Assembly (NCBI RefSeq): GCF_030409525.1
Contig: NZ_JAUFQB010000007.1
Span: 24,089-88,088, forward strand
DNA: 64,000 nt
Direction of reading: 5' to 3'
Origin: Kaistella yonginensis
GTDB taxonomy: Bacteria; Bacteroidota; Bacteroidia; Flavobacteriales; Weeksellaceae
The notes under the pieces: generated by a model
What the model saw: only the letters and a program-made list of their open reading frames with translations
The model's database searches: none
What the model was told of the DNA's origin: nothing
Program-made: the position numbers and the translations under genes
Part shown: piece after piece, positions 1 through 8,059 of the stretch
Layout of the letters: every line of letters begins with the position of its first letter
Numbering within the stretch: the stretch's first letter is position 1

Positions 1-60
1 GCGCCTCTACTCCGGGATTTCCACTTCTATCCCTATTGCGAGATCCTGCTCCCTTTCAAC
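1..60 (-). repeat. Probable diverged, edge-truncated copy of the CCCGACTTGA-type repeat
   Basis: Read on the minus strand, the first 60 bases contain a purine-rich GGGAT...GAAGTGGAAATCCCGG stretch ending in GGCGC. This resembles the right half of the structured repeats at 6504-6584, 35826-35927 and 49532-49650. The similarity was judged by eye and the element may continue past the window edge. The rest of the stretch up to the end of trpA (about 61-220) shows nothing recognisable. Confidence 0.35.
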
Positions 61-220
61 TTTTATTTTAAGAACAAAAATTTATTTTAGTACAAAAGAG
101 GAGTACGAATCGGTTTGCATTTTTTGTTTTCTTTTAAATATTTTCTTTATCGCCTTTGTCTTTAATCAATCTTAGATCTTGGCAGGCAGATTATAAATTT
201 TCTGGCGCAAATTTATAAAA

Positions 221-955
221 TTAGTTTATGATGCTGCGGATAAAATCTTGTCCTTTTGCTTTCCAATCTTTATTTTGCAATAAAATATTCACAAATGCAG
301 TTCCGATAATTCCACCAGCTGCTTTTTCGGTGACTTTATCAAAATCTACTTTATTTTTTATTCCAAATCCAATCATCACAGGATTCTTTAAACCTAGATT
401 AGCCAGTCTGCTCAGATATTCTTCATTGTTAATTTCTTTGGCATTATTTCCTGTGGTGGAGGAACTTGAGACCGCATATAAAAATCCAGAAGAAAGCGAA
501 TCCAAATATCGTATCCGTTCATCCGAAGTTTCTGGGGTAACCAAAAAGATAAAGTTGAGCTTAAATTCTTCTAAAATTGCGCGATAATTATTTTCAAATT
601 CTACGGGAGGTAAATCAGGAATAATCAACCCAGAAACTCCCGAATCCCGACATTCCTTGCAGAAGTTTTTAAATCCGAAACTTAAAACGGGATTAATGTA
701 ACCCATTAAAACAACTGGTATGTTCATTTCTGATTTCACCGATTTTAATTGTCTAAAAAGTTCAACGATGGTCATTCCGTTTTTCAATGCAATTTCGTGC
801 GCTTTTTGAATCACCGGACCATCCGCAACCGGATCAGAATAAGGCATTCCTATTTCGATATATTCTGCACCTGAATGCTGAATGAGTTTCATTATTTCCG
901 TGGTATCTTCTAAATTGGGAATTCCGGCGGTGAAATAAATATTGAGTTTTTTCAT
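221..955 (-). CDS. trpA: Tryptophan synthase alpha subunit
   Basis: TrpA cleaves indole-3-glycerol phosphate to indole and glyceraldehyde 3-phosphate, and indole is channelled to TrpB. The 244-residue protein is a (beta/alpha)8 barrel of slightly short but complete length. The signature around residues 31-46 (EYIEIGMPYSDPVADG) supplies the two catalytic acids, Glu34 and Asp45, equivalent to E. coli Glu49 and Asp60. It is the last gene of the trp operon. Its ATG begins one base after the stop of the DoxX-like gene, so translation is probably coupled to that gene rather than directly to trpB, which is unusual because trpB and trpA normally abut. Confidence 0.97.
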   Translation of the reverse strand: MKKLNIYFTAGIPNLEDTTEIMKLIQHSGAEYIEIGMPYSDPVADGPVIQKAHEIALKNGMTIVELFRQLKSVKSEMNIPVVLMGYINPVLSFGFKNFCKECRDSGVSGLIIPDLPPVEFENNYRAILEEFKLNFIFLVTPETSDERIRYLDSLSSGFLYAVSSSSTTGNNAKEINNEEYLSRLANLGLKNPVMIGFGIKNKVDFDKVTEKAAGGIIGTAFVNILLQNKDWKAKGQDFIRSIIN

Positions 956-956
956 T

Positions 957-1481
957 TTAATAGCTAAATGAATTAAGGTTTTTTATTAAATAAGAGACGA
1001 AAAAAAATATAAAGATGGTCATGATTAAGACCGCAATTATTTTTAAAATTCGATTTTCAGCATTGATTTTCGTTGAGATTAAACTAAAGGATTTAATTCC
1101 ATTAACCAAAGGTTTTCGGTTAAACCACAAAATAATAAGTACAAGTATTTGCAGACTGATTGCGGTATAAAGTGCAGGAATTTCATAAAAATAATCCTGC
1201 AAAATAATATTGAAAAGAATGGTTGTTAATACTATAGAACCAATAATTCTGGTTTTAGGAATCAACAGTAAAATAGCACCCAAAATTTCGAAAAAACCCA
1301 AAATAAAAACAAATGGTTTTGAAAACGAATAAAAAGTCCACATCACTTTCATCCCGTCTGATACATCATCGCCGATGCCATCAAATTGGTAATACTTTCC
1401 GATGCCATAAACGATCATCATTCCAGCAACGTAAAGCGAAAACGACCATTCTAAAAGATTTAAAATTTCTTTGCTTTTCAT
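957..1481 (-). CDS. DoxX-like integral membrane protein inserted between trpB and trpA
   Basis: This 174-residue hydrophobic protein has about five predicted membrane segments (near residues 11-27, 52-73, 78-95, 103-120 and 145-168). Its start resembles the DoxX/DoxD family: an [15 protein letters not shown] helix followed by a short polar loop. The ATG overlaps the trpB stop (ATGA) and its own stop lies one base before trpA, so it is locked into the trp operon by translational coupling. DoxX relatives are annotated loosely as quinone-linked or redox membrane proteins. No role in tryptophan synthesis is known to me, and the family assignment is moderate. Confidence 0.75.
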   Translation of the reverse strand: MKSKEILNLLEWSFSLYVAGMMIVYGIGKYYQFDGIGDDVSDGMKVMWTFYSFSKPFVFILGFFEILGAILLLIPKTRIIGSIVLTTILFNIILQDYFYEIPALYTAISLQILVLIILWFNRKPLVNGIKSFSLISTKINAENRILKIIAVLIMTIFIFFFVSYLIKNLNSFSY

Positions 1482-2662
1482 TTTGAAAGATTTTTCAGAT
1501 ACATTTCCATGTCTTTATCTCCTCTTCCACTCAAACAAATCACCACAACTTCAGTTTTCTCGAATTTCTTTTTATCTAAAACCGCCAAAGCATGGGCAGA
1601 TTCTAACGCTGGAATAATTCCCTCCATTTTCGTGAGTTCAAAGGCAGATTTCAAGGCTTCATCATCATTAATACTGAAAAATTCTGCCCGGTTTTCTTTG
1701 AATAAATTTGCGTGAAAAGGACCAATTCCGGGATAATCTAAACCTGCCGAAATCGAGTGTGGTTCGATAACTTGACCGTCTTTTGTTTGCATCACAATAC
1801 TTTTACTACCGTGCAGAACACCTAAAGTTCCGAGAAAAGTGGTGGCTGCAGATTTGCCAGAATCGAGACCAAAACCTCCTGCTTCGGCGGCAATTAATTG
1901 TACATTTTCTTCATTCACAAAATGGTAGAAAGTCCCGGCAGCATTGCTTCCTCCTCCAACACATGCAATCAAATAATCAGGGTTTTCTCTACCAATTTTT
2001 TCTTTCAACTGCCATTTAATTTCCTCCGAAATCACGGATTGAAATCTTGCCACCAAATCCGGAAAAGGATGTGGTCCAACTACACTTCCAATAATGTAAT
2101 GCGTTGTCGTTGCATTATTAATCCAATCTCGAAGTGCTTCATTCACCGCATCTTTCAAAGTTTTCGAACCTGAAGTCGCAGGAATTACGGTCGCTCCCAA
2201 CATTTTCATTCTCGCAACATTTGGAGCTTGTCGCGCAATATCGATTTCGCCCATATAAACGATGCATTCCAAATTCATCAAAGCACAGGCTGTTGCCGTT
2301 GCAACACCGTGTTGACCGGCTCCAGTTTCTGCAATAATCCGTTTTTTTCCTAATTTTTTAGCGAGTAAAACTTGTCCTAAAGCATTGTTGATTTTATGAG
2401 CTCCGGTATGATTTAAATCTTCTCTTTTTAAATAAATTTGAGTTTGGTATTTTTCGCTTAAATTTTGGGCAAAATATAATGGTGTTGAGCGACCAACATA
2501 ATCTTTTAATAAATCCCGAAACTCTTCTTGAAATTCATTTGAATTGATTATATCTAAATATTTCTCCTGTAATTCTGCAACGTTAGGATAGAGCATTTCT
2601 GGCACAAATGCGCCACCAAATTCTCCGTAATAGCCGTTTTTATCCGGGTTTTTGTAATTCAT
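1478..2662 (-). CDS. trpB: Tryptophan synthase beta subunit
   Basis: TrpB is the PLP enzyme that condenses indole with L-serine to give tryptophan. From the chosen ATG the protein has 394 residues, the normal length for TrpB1. The PLP Schiff-base lysine is Lys90 in the HTGAHKINN motif, and the glycine-rich phosphate loop [10 protein letters not shown] is present. An in-frame start 39 bases upstream is rejected. TrpB orthologues begin at [13 protein letters not shown], and the extra codons run towards the two-hairpin repeat at 2679-2722. The gene follows the RAYT insertion and overlaps the next gene by four bases. Confidence 0.97.
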   Translation of the reverse strand: MNYKNPDKNGYYGEFGGAFVPEMLYPNVAELQEKYLDIINSNEFQEEFRDLLKDYVGRSTPLYFAQNLSEKYQTQIYLKREDLNHTGAHKINNALGQVLLAKKLGKKRIIAETGAGQHGVATATACALMNLECIVYMGEIDIARQAPNVARMKMLGATVIPATSGSKTLKDAVNEALRDWINNATTTHYIIGSVVGPHPFPDLVARFQSVISEEIKWQLKEKIGRENPDYLIACVGGGSNAAGTFYHFVNEENVQLIAAEAGGFGLDSGKSAATTFLGTLGVLHGSKSIVMQTKDGQVIEPHSISAGLDYPGIGPFHANLFKENRAEFFSINDDEALKSAFELTKMEGIIPALESAHALAVLDKKKFEKTEVVVICLSGRGDKDMEMYLKNLSK

Positions 2663-2678
2663 AATTTTAATTTTTCCA

Positions 2679-2722
2679 GCCACGAAGTGGCGATTTAACA
2701 AAGAATAGGATGAAATCCTATT
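2679..2722 (-). repeat. Two-hairpin (REP-like) element, copy C, 3' flank of the RAYT gene
   Basis: Read on the minus strand the element has three parts. Hairpin 1 is AATAGGAT-TTC-ATCCTATT (2704-2722), followed by a linker CTTTGTTAAATC (2692-2703), then hairpin 2, GCCACTTCGTGGC (2679-2691). It is an inverted partner of the copy at 3210-3253 on the other side of the transposase gene, and both copies place hairpin 1 next to the gene. It lies 16 bases upstream of the trpB start, in the trpB 5' region. Confidence 0.85.
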
Positions 2723-2737
2723 GCTATTTCATACCAT

Positions 2738-3190
2738 TTAATCCCAAAGATATTTTTCATCATATTCCATTTCGTGTTTTTCTAAAATATCCAGAAATTC
2801 AGATTTAAAAGTAACCGTTTCATGATGCTTTCGCTGATTAATAATATAATTTTTCATCGCAAACAAATTTCTTCGACTTACAGAAAATCCTCCATAACCA
2901 TCTTGCCAATAGAATGCTTTATATTTTTCGCCCTTCGTTTTTATCCATTTTGAAGAATGTGCTTTTATTTCCTGCACCAATTTCATTAGAGCAATTTTTC
3001 TTGATAACAAACATAGTATATGAATATGATTGTCGGTTCCTCCAATTTGTAAAGCAGGACTTTCAAAATCTTTACAAATACTTGCAATATATTTGAATAA
3101 TTCTACCTCAATTTTCTCATCAATAAAATCGACTCTGTGTTTTGTACTAAAAACGATATGGATGTAATTTTTGACTAATGACTGTGGCAT
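2738..3190 (-). CDS. REP-associated tyrosine transposase (RAYT), IS200/IS605 Y1 family
   Basis: The protein has 150 residues, typical for a Y1 transposase of the HUH superfamily that nicks and rejoins single-stranded hairpin DNA. The metal-binding HUH pair is His55/His57 in DNHIHIL. The nucleophile is probably Tyr115 in KNYIINQRKHH, a characteristic helix of the family. There is no accessory tnpB. It sits inside the trp operon between trpF and trpB and is transcribed with it. It is bounded on both sides by inverted copies of a two-hairpin repeat (2679-2722 and 3210-3253). That arrangement fits a domesticated RAYT with its own REP-like repeats rather than a fresh insertion sequence. The open frame looks intact. 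Confidence 0.93.
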   Translation of the reverse strand: MPQSLVKNYIHIVFSTKHRVDFIDEKIEVELFKYIASICKDFESPALQIGGTDNHIHILCLLSRKIALMKLVQEIKAHSSKWIKTKGEKYKAFYWQDGYGGFSVSRRNLFAMKNYIINQRKHHETVTFKSEFLDILEKHEMEYDEKYLWD

Positions 3191-3209
3191 TTTTTTAAAA
3201 TTTTATTTT

Positions 3210-3253
3210 AATAGGATTTCATCTTATCCGTTGTTAATCCGTCGCTTCGCGAC
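3210..3253 (+). repeat. Two-hairpin (REP-like) element, copy D, 5' flank of the RAYT gene
   Basis: Hairpin 1 is ATAGGATTTCATCTTAT (3211-3227, with one G-T pair), the linker is 3228-3240, and hairpin 2 is GTCGCTTCGCGAC (3241-3253). It is in opposite orientation to the copy at 2679-2722. Its second hairpin lies inside the end of trpF and encodes that protein's last few residues. Confidence 0.85.
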
Positions 3254-3929
3254 TCAACTCATCTACAAATTTCTTTATTTTTTCTAAATCTTTATTTCCG
3301 GGGTCGATCTCAAATTTTGAATTAATATCGAGGGAAAATGGTTGATCATTGATCCTTGATAATTGAGTGATATTTTCTTCTGAAATTCCACCACTTAAAA
3401 AATAAGGTTGGTCTATTTTTAATTCATTTAAAATCTGCCAATCGAAAGATTTACCTGTTCCGCCGAAAGATTTGGAATCGGTATCGAACAAAAGATTTGA
3501 GATTTGAGATTTGAGATTTGAGATTTTTTTAAGTTGATTTTTAACTTCCAACAAATTATTTCCTATTCTAATTACTTTAATAATTTCTATATTTTTTTCC
3601 AAGTTTTCCTTTAAATTTGAAATATATTCGTTGTTTTCATCTCCGTGAAGCTGAATGAAATTTAATCCTGCTTTTTTCGAAATATCAATGATTTTTTCTA
3701 CATTTTCATTCACAAAAACTCCTACTTTTCCTTGATGATCAATGGATTTTATTTCTTCTAAAGTCAAATGATTTAAAACAAAACGTGGTGATTTTTCGTA
3801 AAATATAAAGCCAAAAAAATCGGTCTTCAAAGAAATTAAATCTTTGATTTGATTCAGTTTAGTTAAACCGCAAACTTTTAGTTTTGGTTGATGATTGATA
3901 ATTGATAATTGATTATTCTGCAACTCCAT
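3234..3929 (-). CDS. trpF: Phosphoribosylanthranilate isomerase with repeat-derived segments
   Basis: TrpF performs the Amadori rearrangement of phosphoribosylanthranilate. The core motifs are present: KVCGLT with catalytic Cys20, the LFDTDSK strand with Asp149, FGGTGKSFDW and FLSGGI. The 231-residue length is somewhat long for a TrpF. The excess lies where repeat DNA has become coding. The N-terminal extension (residues 5-14) comes from TTGATAA heptamers at 3895-3915, and residues 136-146 from AGATTTG heptamers at 3493-3525. A related stretch near 3343-3370 encodes a linker, and the last residues come from the hairpin at 3241-3253. No better start codon exists before the KLKVCGLT core. The enzyme is probably functional, because trp operon integrity is otherwise preserved. 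Confidence 0.93.
   Translation of the reverse strand: MELQNNQLSIINHQPKLKVCGLTKLNQIKDLISLKTDFFGFIFYEKSPRFVLNHLTLEEIKSIDHQGKVGVFVNENVEKIIDISKKAGLNFIQLHGDENNEYISNLKENLEKNIEIIKVIRIGNNLLEVKNQLKKISNLKSQISNLLFDTDSKSFGGTGKSFDWQILNELKIDQPYFLSGGISEENITQLSRINDQPFSLDINSKFEIDPGNKDLEKIKKFVDELSREATD
3493..3525. repeat. Heptamer tandem repeat (AGATTTG, about 4.7 copies) inside trpF
   Basis: Four complete AGATTTG units and a partial fifth run without mismatch at 3493-3525, within the trpF coding sequence. The unit is not a multiple of three, so loss or gain of a single unit would shift the reading frame. It encodes the residue pattern ISNLKSQISNL. Confidence 0.9.
3895..3915. repeat. Heptamer repeat (TTGATAA, 3 copies) at the trpF 5' end
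   Basis: Three units (TTGATAA, TTGATAA, TTGATTA) occur back to back and encode part of the trpF N-terminal extension. A similar 27-base stretch with about three differences recurs inside trpF near 3343-3370. Confidence 0.75.
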
Positions 3930-3947
3930 TGGTAAATTGTTACATTT

Positions 3948-4727
3948 TTAAATTGTTATATTGAAAATAAATTTCTCAAAAGCAATTTCCGGGTTTTGAT
4001 TTCTCATAAAATATTCTCCCATCAAAAATCCATCGAAACCTTCTTCTTTTAAAAATTGATAATCTTCTACCCTATAAATTCCACTTTCTGCAACTGATAA
4101 AACTTCTCCTGGAAGTTGGTTTTTCAAATGAACAGAATGTTGCAAATCTACTTTAAAATCCTTTAAATTTCGATTGTTAATTCCGACCAAATCGATGTTT
4201 TTATTAAAGTGATTCAATTCTTCTTCGGTATGAATTTCAAGTAAAACTTCTAATCCCAATTCGTGAGAAAGCTCGGTGAATTCTTGAACTTGGTTCGGCG
4301 AAAGACAAGCTGCAATCAACAACACAACATCGGCTCCGATTGATTTTGCTTCGTAAAACTGATATTCATCAATCATAAAATCTTTCCGTAAAATTGGAAT
4401 TTTAATTTCATTTCTTACTTTTAAAATATCTTCAAAATTTCCACCGAAAAAATCTTGATCGGTTAAAATTGAAATACCACTCGCTCCAAATTTTTCATAA
4501 GATTTTGCGACTTCTAAAACATTAGATTTATCATTAATGATTCCTTTTGAAGGTGATTTTCTTTTAAATTCTGCAATAATTCCCGATTTATTTTTAATGG
4601 AATTTTTTAAGGAAAAAGTTTCTCTTCCGAAAAATTCAGAATCTTTCAAATTTGAGATCGATATTTTGGACTTTGAAAATGCAACTTCGTCTTTTTTTCT
4701 CTTGATTATTTGATCTAAAATATTCAT
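3948..4727 (-). CDS. trpC: Indole-3-glycerol phosphate synthase
   Basis: TrpC closes the indole ring by decarboxylating CdRP to indole-3-glycerol phosphate. This is a stand-alone 259-residue enzyme, not fused to TrpF. It carries EFKRKSPSKG (Glu53, Lys55), the catalytic Lys115 in LRKDFMID, Glu164 in LLEIH and the AESGI phosphate loop. It lies three bases after trpD and 18 bases before trpF, so the block is one transcription unit. Confidence 0.97.
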   Translation of the reverse strand: MNILDQIIKRKKDEVAFSKSKISISNLKDSEFFGRETFSLKNSIKNKSGIIAEFKRKSPSKGIINDKSNVLEVAKSYEKFGASGISILTDQDFFGGNFEDILKVRNEIKIPILRKDFMIDEYQFYEAKSIGADVVLLIAACLSPNQVQEFTELSHELGLEVLLEIHTEEELNHFNKNIDLVGINNRNLKDFKVDLQHSVHLKNQLPGEVLSVAESGIYRVEDYQFLKEEGFDGFLMGEYFMRNQNPEIAFEKFIFNITI

Positions 4728-4730
4728 CGC

Positions 4731-5714
4731 TTATTCTATTAAAAGTTTTAATGATTTCAAGGCATTTCCACTTTCCAAACTTTCTATTGCCATTGCTAAA
4801 CAATTTTCATAATTACCACATTTCTCCGTATTTTCCAGTGCTTTTGCTGCATTTGAAAGTACGACTGCATTTTGCTCGAAACTTCCTTTTCCTTCTAAAA
4901 TTTGAAGAAAAATTTCGGCACTTTCGGCTTTTGTTTTTCCACCTGAAATACTTTCTATTTCAATATTTTTGAATCCCAATTCTTCGGCAGAAAATATATT
5001 TTCACCCATTTTATCGAAAATTTTGGTATCGCTTGTCAAAGAAATTTCGTCGTAACCATCTAAACCATGAACCAACATAAAATTGTTTTTCTGTTTTTGC
5101 AAAAGATATTGGTACAATCTCGCAATTTCTAAATTATAAACGCCAATCAAGGAAAATTGAGGTTTTACAGGATTTACAAGTGGTCCTAAAACATTAAAGA
5201 AAGTTCGTAAACCAAGACCTTTTCGCAAAGGTGCAACTGTTTTTAAAGCAGGATGAAAAAGCGGTGCATGTAAAAAGCAAATATTGGCTTTGTCCAAATC
5301 TTTTTGTAAATCTGCTTCGTTATCTTTGAATTTGTAACCCAATTCTTCCAAAACATTCGATGAACCTGAAATCGCAGAAACGCCGTAATTACCGTGTTTC
5401 GCAACTTTTTGTCCAGTTCCGGCAACAACGAAACTCGCTAAAGTTGAAATATTAAAAGTGTTTTTTCCATCACCTCCAGTTCCCACAATATCGACCAAAT
5501 CTTCGCCTAAATTGATGGGTTTTGCGAGTTGTAAAAGTGCGTCTCGAAAACCTTGCAATTCTTCTAAAGTGATGGTTCTCATTAGAAAAACCGTAACAAA
5601 AGAAGTGACTTCATTTTCGTTGAACTTATTTTGGGCAATTTCAATTAGAATTGCTTTTGCTTCGGCTTTTGAAAGCGTATTGTGATTGAATAAATATTGT
5701 AAGATTTCTTTCAT
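4731..5714 (-). CDS. trpD: Anthranilate phosphoribosyltransferase
   Basis: TrpD transfers the phosphoribosyl group of PRPP to anthranilate. The protein has 327 residues, close to the family norm. The PRPP/Mg loop GTGGDGKNTFN is at residues 78-88 and the KHGNYGVSAISGSSNVLE anthranilate-site motif follows. It is not fused to the glutaminase TrpG, which is encoded separately just upstream. Spacing to both neighbours is short, so it is operonic. Confidence 0.97.
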   Translation of the reverse strand: MKEILQYLFNHNTLSKAEAKAILIEIAQNKFNENEVTSFVTVFLMRTITLEELQGFRDALLQLAKPINLGEDLVDIVGTGGDGKNTFNISTLASFVVAGTGQKVAKHGNYGVSAISGSSNVLEELGYKFKDNEADLQKDLDKANICFLHAPLFHPALKTVAPLRKGLGLRTFFNVLGPLVNPVKPQFSLIGVYNLEIARLYQYLLQKQKNNFMLVHGLDGYDEISLTSDTKIFDKMGENIFSAEELGFKNIEIESISGGKTKAESAEIFLQILEGKGSFEQNAVVLSNAAKALENTEKCGNYENCLAMAIESLESGNALKSLKLLIE

Positions 5715-5735
5715 AGTGTGAAACTTTCGTTCTTT

Positions 5736-6302
5736 TTAATTGAGTAAAAAATTCTGTAAAATATCAAAACCTTTCGGCGTTAAAATACTTTCTGGGTGAT
5801 ATTGAACGGCGTGAACATCGTAGGTTTTATGTTTTAAACTCATGATCATTCCGTTTTTATCAACACTTGTAATTTCTAATTCTTCGGGAAAATCATCCGG
5901 ATTTACCGCCCAAGAATGATACCGCCCAACTTCTAAAACTTCGGGCAAATTTTTCAAAATGGAATGTTCTTTTATTTTTTTGGATTCGGTTGCAACTCCA
6001 TGATAGATTTCTGTCAAATTAATTAAACTTCCACCAAATGCTTCTGCAATGGCTTGTTGACCAAGACAAACTCCGAAAATTGATTTTGTAGGTGCATATT
6101 TTTTAATTAAATCCAAAAGAATTCCGGCTTCTTCGGGGATTCCGGGTCCTGGAGAAAGTATGATTTTATCATATTTTTCTATTTCTTCCAAAGTGATTTG
6201 GTCGTTTCTAAAGACCTCCACTTTTTCTCCCATGATTTTTTCGATCATTTGAACGAGATTATAGGTGAAACTGTCGTAATTATCGAAGACTAATATTTTC
6301 AT
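5736..6302 (-). CDS. trpG: Anthranilate synthase glutaminase component
   Basis: This class I glutamine amidotransferase (188 residues) supplies ammonia to TrpE. The nucleophile is Cys79 in FGVCLGQQAI. The SPGPGIPEEAG oxyanion loop is at residues 50-60, and the His/Glu pair is in VQYHPES near the C-terminus. It is separated from trpE by 309 bases of repeat-rich DNA, which is unusual because trpE and trpG are normally tightly linked. In related genomes the same protein can serve both anthranilate and aminodeoxychorismate synthases. Here the operon position favours tryptophan. Confidence 0.96.
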   Translation of the reverse strand: MKILVFDNYDSFTYNLVQMIEKIMGEKVEVFRNDQITLEEIEKYDKIILSPGPGIPEEAGILLDLIKKYAPTKSIFGVCLGQQAIAEAFGGSLINLTEIYHGVATESKKIKEHSILKNLPEVLEVGRYHSWAVNPDDFPEELEITSVDKNGMIMSLKHKTYDVHAVQYHPESILTPKGFDILQNFLLN

Positions 6303-6315
6303 GTTTTGTATTATT

Positions 6316-6454
6316 CATAGGACTTTGTCCTATGTTCGTTTTTCTTTTTCATAGGACTTCGTCCTACGTTGTTGATTTCGCCATTTCATGGCTTGTTGGA
6401 TTTTCTTCTATTTTTTCTCTTTGTCCTATGCTATTGATATCGCCATTTCATGGC
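6316..6454 (+). repeat. Cluster of three two-hairpin element copies in the trpE-trpG gap
   Basis: Three related units occupy most of this intergenic gap. The first is a lone hairpin 1, CATAGGACTTTGTCCTATG (6316-6334). The second is a complete element with hairpin 1 at 6350-6368, an 11-base linker and hairpin 2 GCCATTTCATGGC at 6380-6392. The third has only the right arm of hairpin 1 and a perfect hairpin 2 at 6442-6454. Hairpin 1 here is GGAC/GTCC where the copies near the RAYT have GGAT/ATCC, so pairing is preserved despite sequence change. Confidence 0.82.
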
Positions 6455-6503
6455 TCGTTGTTTTTTCTAAATTATATCTAAATTTTGTTTTTCACGAAAA
6501 TCT

Positions 6504-6584
6504 GCGACCCGGCTTGAGCGGAAATCCTTTTTGTGGAGCAAAGCGGAACAAAAAGATTGGGAGCGGAAGACGGAATTTGTCGTC
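6504..6584. repeat. Structured CCCGRCTTGA-type repeat, copy 1
   Basis: This imperfect palindrome has outer arms GCGAC and GTCG, conserved GGCTTGAGCGGAAATC on the left and GGGAGCGGAAGACGGA on the right. The apical stem CTTTTTGT/ACAAAAAG encloses a short loop. It shares layout with the copies at 35826-35927 and 49532-49650. It fills the remainder of the trpG-trpE gap. Confidence 0.75.
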
Positions 6585-6611
6585 ATAAAAATTTATTTTC
6601 ATATAGTTAAA

Positions 6612-8033
6612 TTAATTTATTTTTTCTGCTTTTGCAATGGCTTTTTTTAAGGCTCCTAATTTGTGATTGACTTCCTGTAACTCGTTTTCGGCGGAAGATT
6701 TGGCGACAATTCCTGCTCCGGCTTGAGAAAAAAGGGTATTGTTTTTCGACAAAAAAGTTCGGATCATAATCGCAACATTGCAACTCCCATCGAAACCGAC
6801 AAAACCGATACAACCGCCGTAATAACCGCGTGAAGTTTTTTCGTAAGAATCGATTAATTCCATCGCTTTATATTTCGGTGCACCGCTCAAGGTTCCCTGT
6901 GGAAAAGTGGTTGCAATCATTTCATAAGGATTTTGGTCGTCGGAAATTTCGGCAGTAACTTCGGAAACCATGTGAATAACGTGGGAAAAAAATTGAATTT
7001 CTTTCAATTTCGAAACGGTGGTGTTTTTACCCAAAATACTTAAATCATTTCGCGCTAAATCGACCAACATCGTATGTTCCGCGTTTTCTTTGGCATCGAC
7101 TTTTAATTCTTCGGCGGATTTTAAATCTTCTTCGAGATTTCCGGTACGCTTGAAAGTTCCTGCAATTGGGTGAATTATTGCTTTTTTATTTTTGATAATC
7201 AATTGACTTTCGGGACTTGAACCAATCAATTTGTAATCGCCATAATCGAAGAAAAATAAATAAGGAGATGGATTTATATTTCGTAAAGCACGATAAACAT
7301 TGAATTCGTCACCACGAAATTTCTGTTCGAATCTTCGACTTAAAACCAGTTGAAAAACATCACCACGGAAACATTGCTTTTTTGCCACTTCAACCAAACC
7401 GCGATATTCTTCATCGGTTAAATTTGACGATTCCTCACCTACTTTTTCGAAGGGAAAAACAGGTACGTTTTTCTGTTGGATGACATTTTCCAAAGTGAAC
7501 ATTTCAGATTTTAACCCTTTAATTTTATTTTCAATAAGAAACATTTCATCGTTGTGATGGTTGATTGCAATGACATATTGATACAAACGATACCGCAAAA
7601 GTGGAATTTTATTTTCAGTAGAAAGTTCTTTAAATTTTATATTTTCGAAAAATGGAATGGAGTCGTAAGAAGTATATCCGAAAAAACCTTGTGCAGATTT
7701 ACCAATTTCGGAAAGCGGTTTTTCACATTCGAAAGTTTGGGAAAAATTCTGAAGCAAATCCGTCAATTTTTCATTTTCAATATTGATTTTCTCTGGATTT
7801 TCGAGGGGGAATTTGATTTCTGCTTCGGTATAATTTCTAATTTCAATTCCAGCAATTGCATTTACGGCGATGAAGGAAAAATTATTTTCGGTGTTTTGAT
7901 TTCCGGCACTTTCGAGCAAAATGGTGTCGCGAAATTGATCTCGCAAACGAAGATAAATTCCAACCGGCGTGTAAAGATCACTCAATGTGGATTTTACCGT
8001 GGTTTTAATTTTTATGGTTTTATTGAAATTCAT
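6612..8033 (-). CDS. trpE: Anthranilate synthase component I
   Basis: TrpE converts chorismate plus ammonia to anthranilate and is the first gene of the operon. The 473-residue protein has the N-terminal regulatory domain with an LLES-type tryptophan-binding motif near residues 38-41. The C-terminal chorismate-binding domain has PIAGTFKRTG, the DLARNDL and QGTLSGAPK segments and a GGCIGFVGFDG signature. Presence of LLES suggests feedback inhibition by tryptophan (family knowledge). The gene is preceded by the leader peptide and attenuator at 8222-8347 and by duplicated repeats at 8060-8239. Confidence 0.97.
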   Translation of the reverse strand: MNFNKTIKIKTTVKSTLSDLYTPVGIYLRLRDQFRDTILLESAGNQNTENNFSFIAVNAIAGIEIRNYTEAEIKFPLENPEKINIENEKLTDLLQNFSQTFECEKPLSEIGKSAQGFFGYTSYDSIPFFENIKFKELSTENKIPLLRYRLYQYVIAINHHNDEMFLIENKIKGLKSEMFTLENVIQQKNVPVFPFEKVGEESSNLTDEEYRGLVEVAKKQCFRGDVFQLVLSRRFEQKFRGDEFNVYRALRNINPSPYLFFFDYGDYKLIGSSPESQLIIKNKKAIIHPIAGTFKRTGNLEEDLKSAEELKVDAKENAEHTMLVDLARNDLSILGKNTTVSKLKEIQFFSHVIHMVSEVTAEISDDQNPYEMIATTFPQGTLSGAPKYKAMELIDSYEKTSRGYYGGCIGFVGFDGSCNVAIMIRTFLSKNNTLFSQAGAGIVAKSSAENELQEVNHKLGALKKAIAKAEKIN

Positions 8034-8059
8034 TTTACTTTATTTATAATTGGATTTAT

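Noticed and set aside
228-587. 119-codon open frame on the plus strand across trpA
   Set aside because: It is antisense to a conserved gene and has no recognisable domain. The same reasoning removed similar opposite-strand frames over trpB, trpE, czcA, gyrB, lpdA and others.
2663-2701. Upstream in-frame extension of trpB
   Set aside because: It runs into the hairpin of the repeat at 2679-2722 and adds 13 residues not expected in TrpB. The canonical start [10 protein letters not shown] is at 2662.
2738-3190. Complete IS200/IS605 insertion sequence
   Set aside because: There is no tnpB or recognisable insertion sequence border. The flanks are two-hairpin repeats also found elsewhere, so a RAYT reading fits better.
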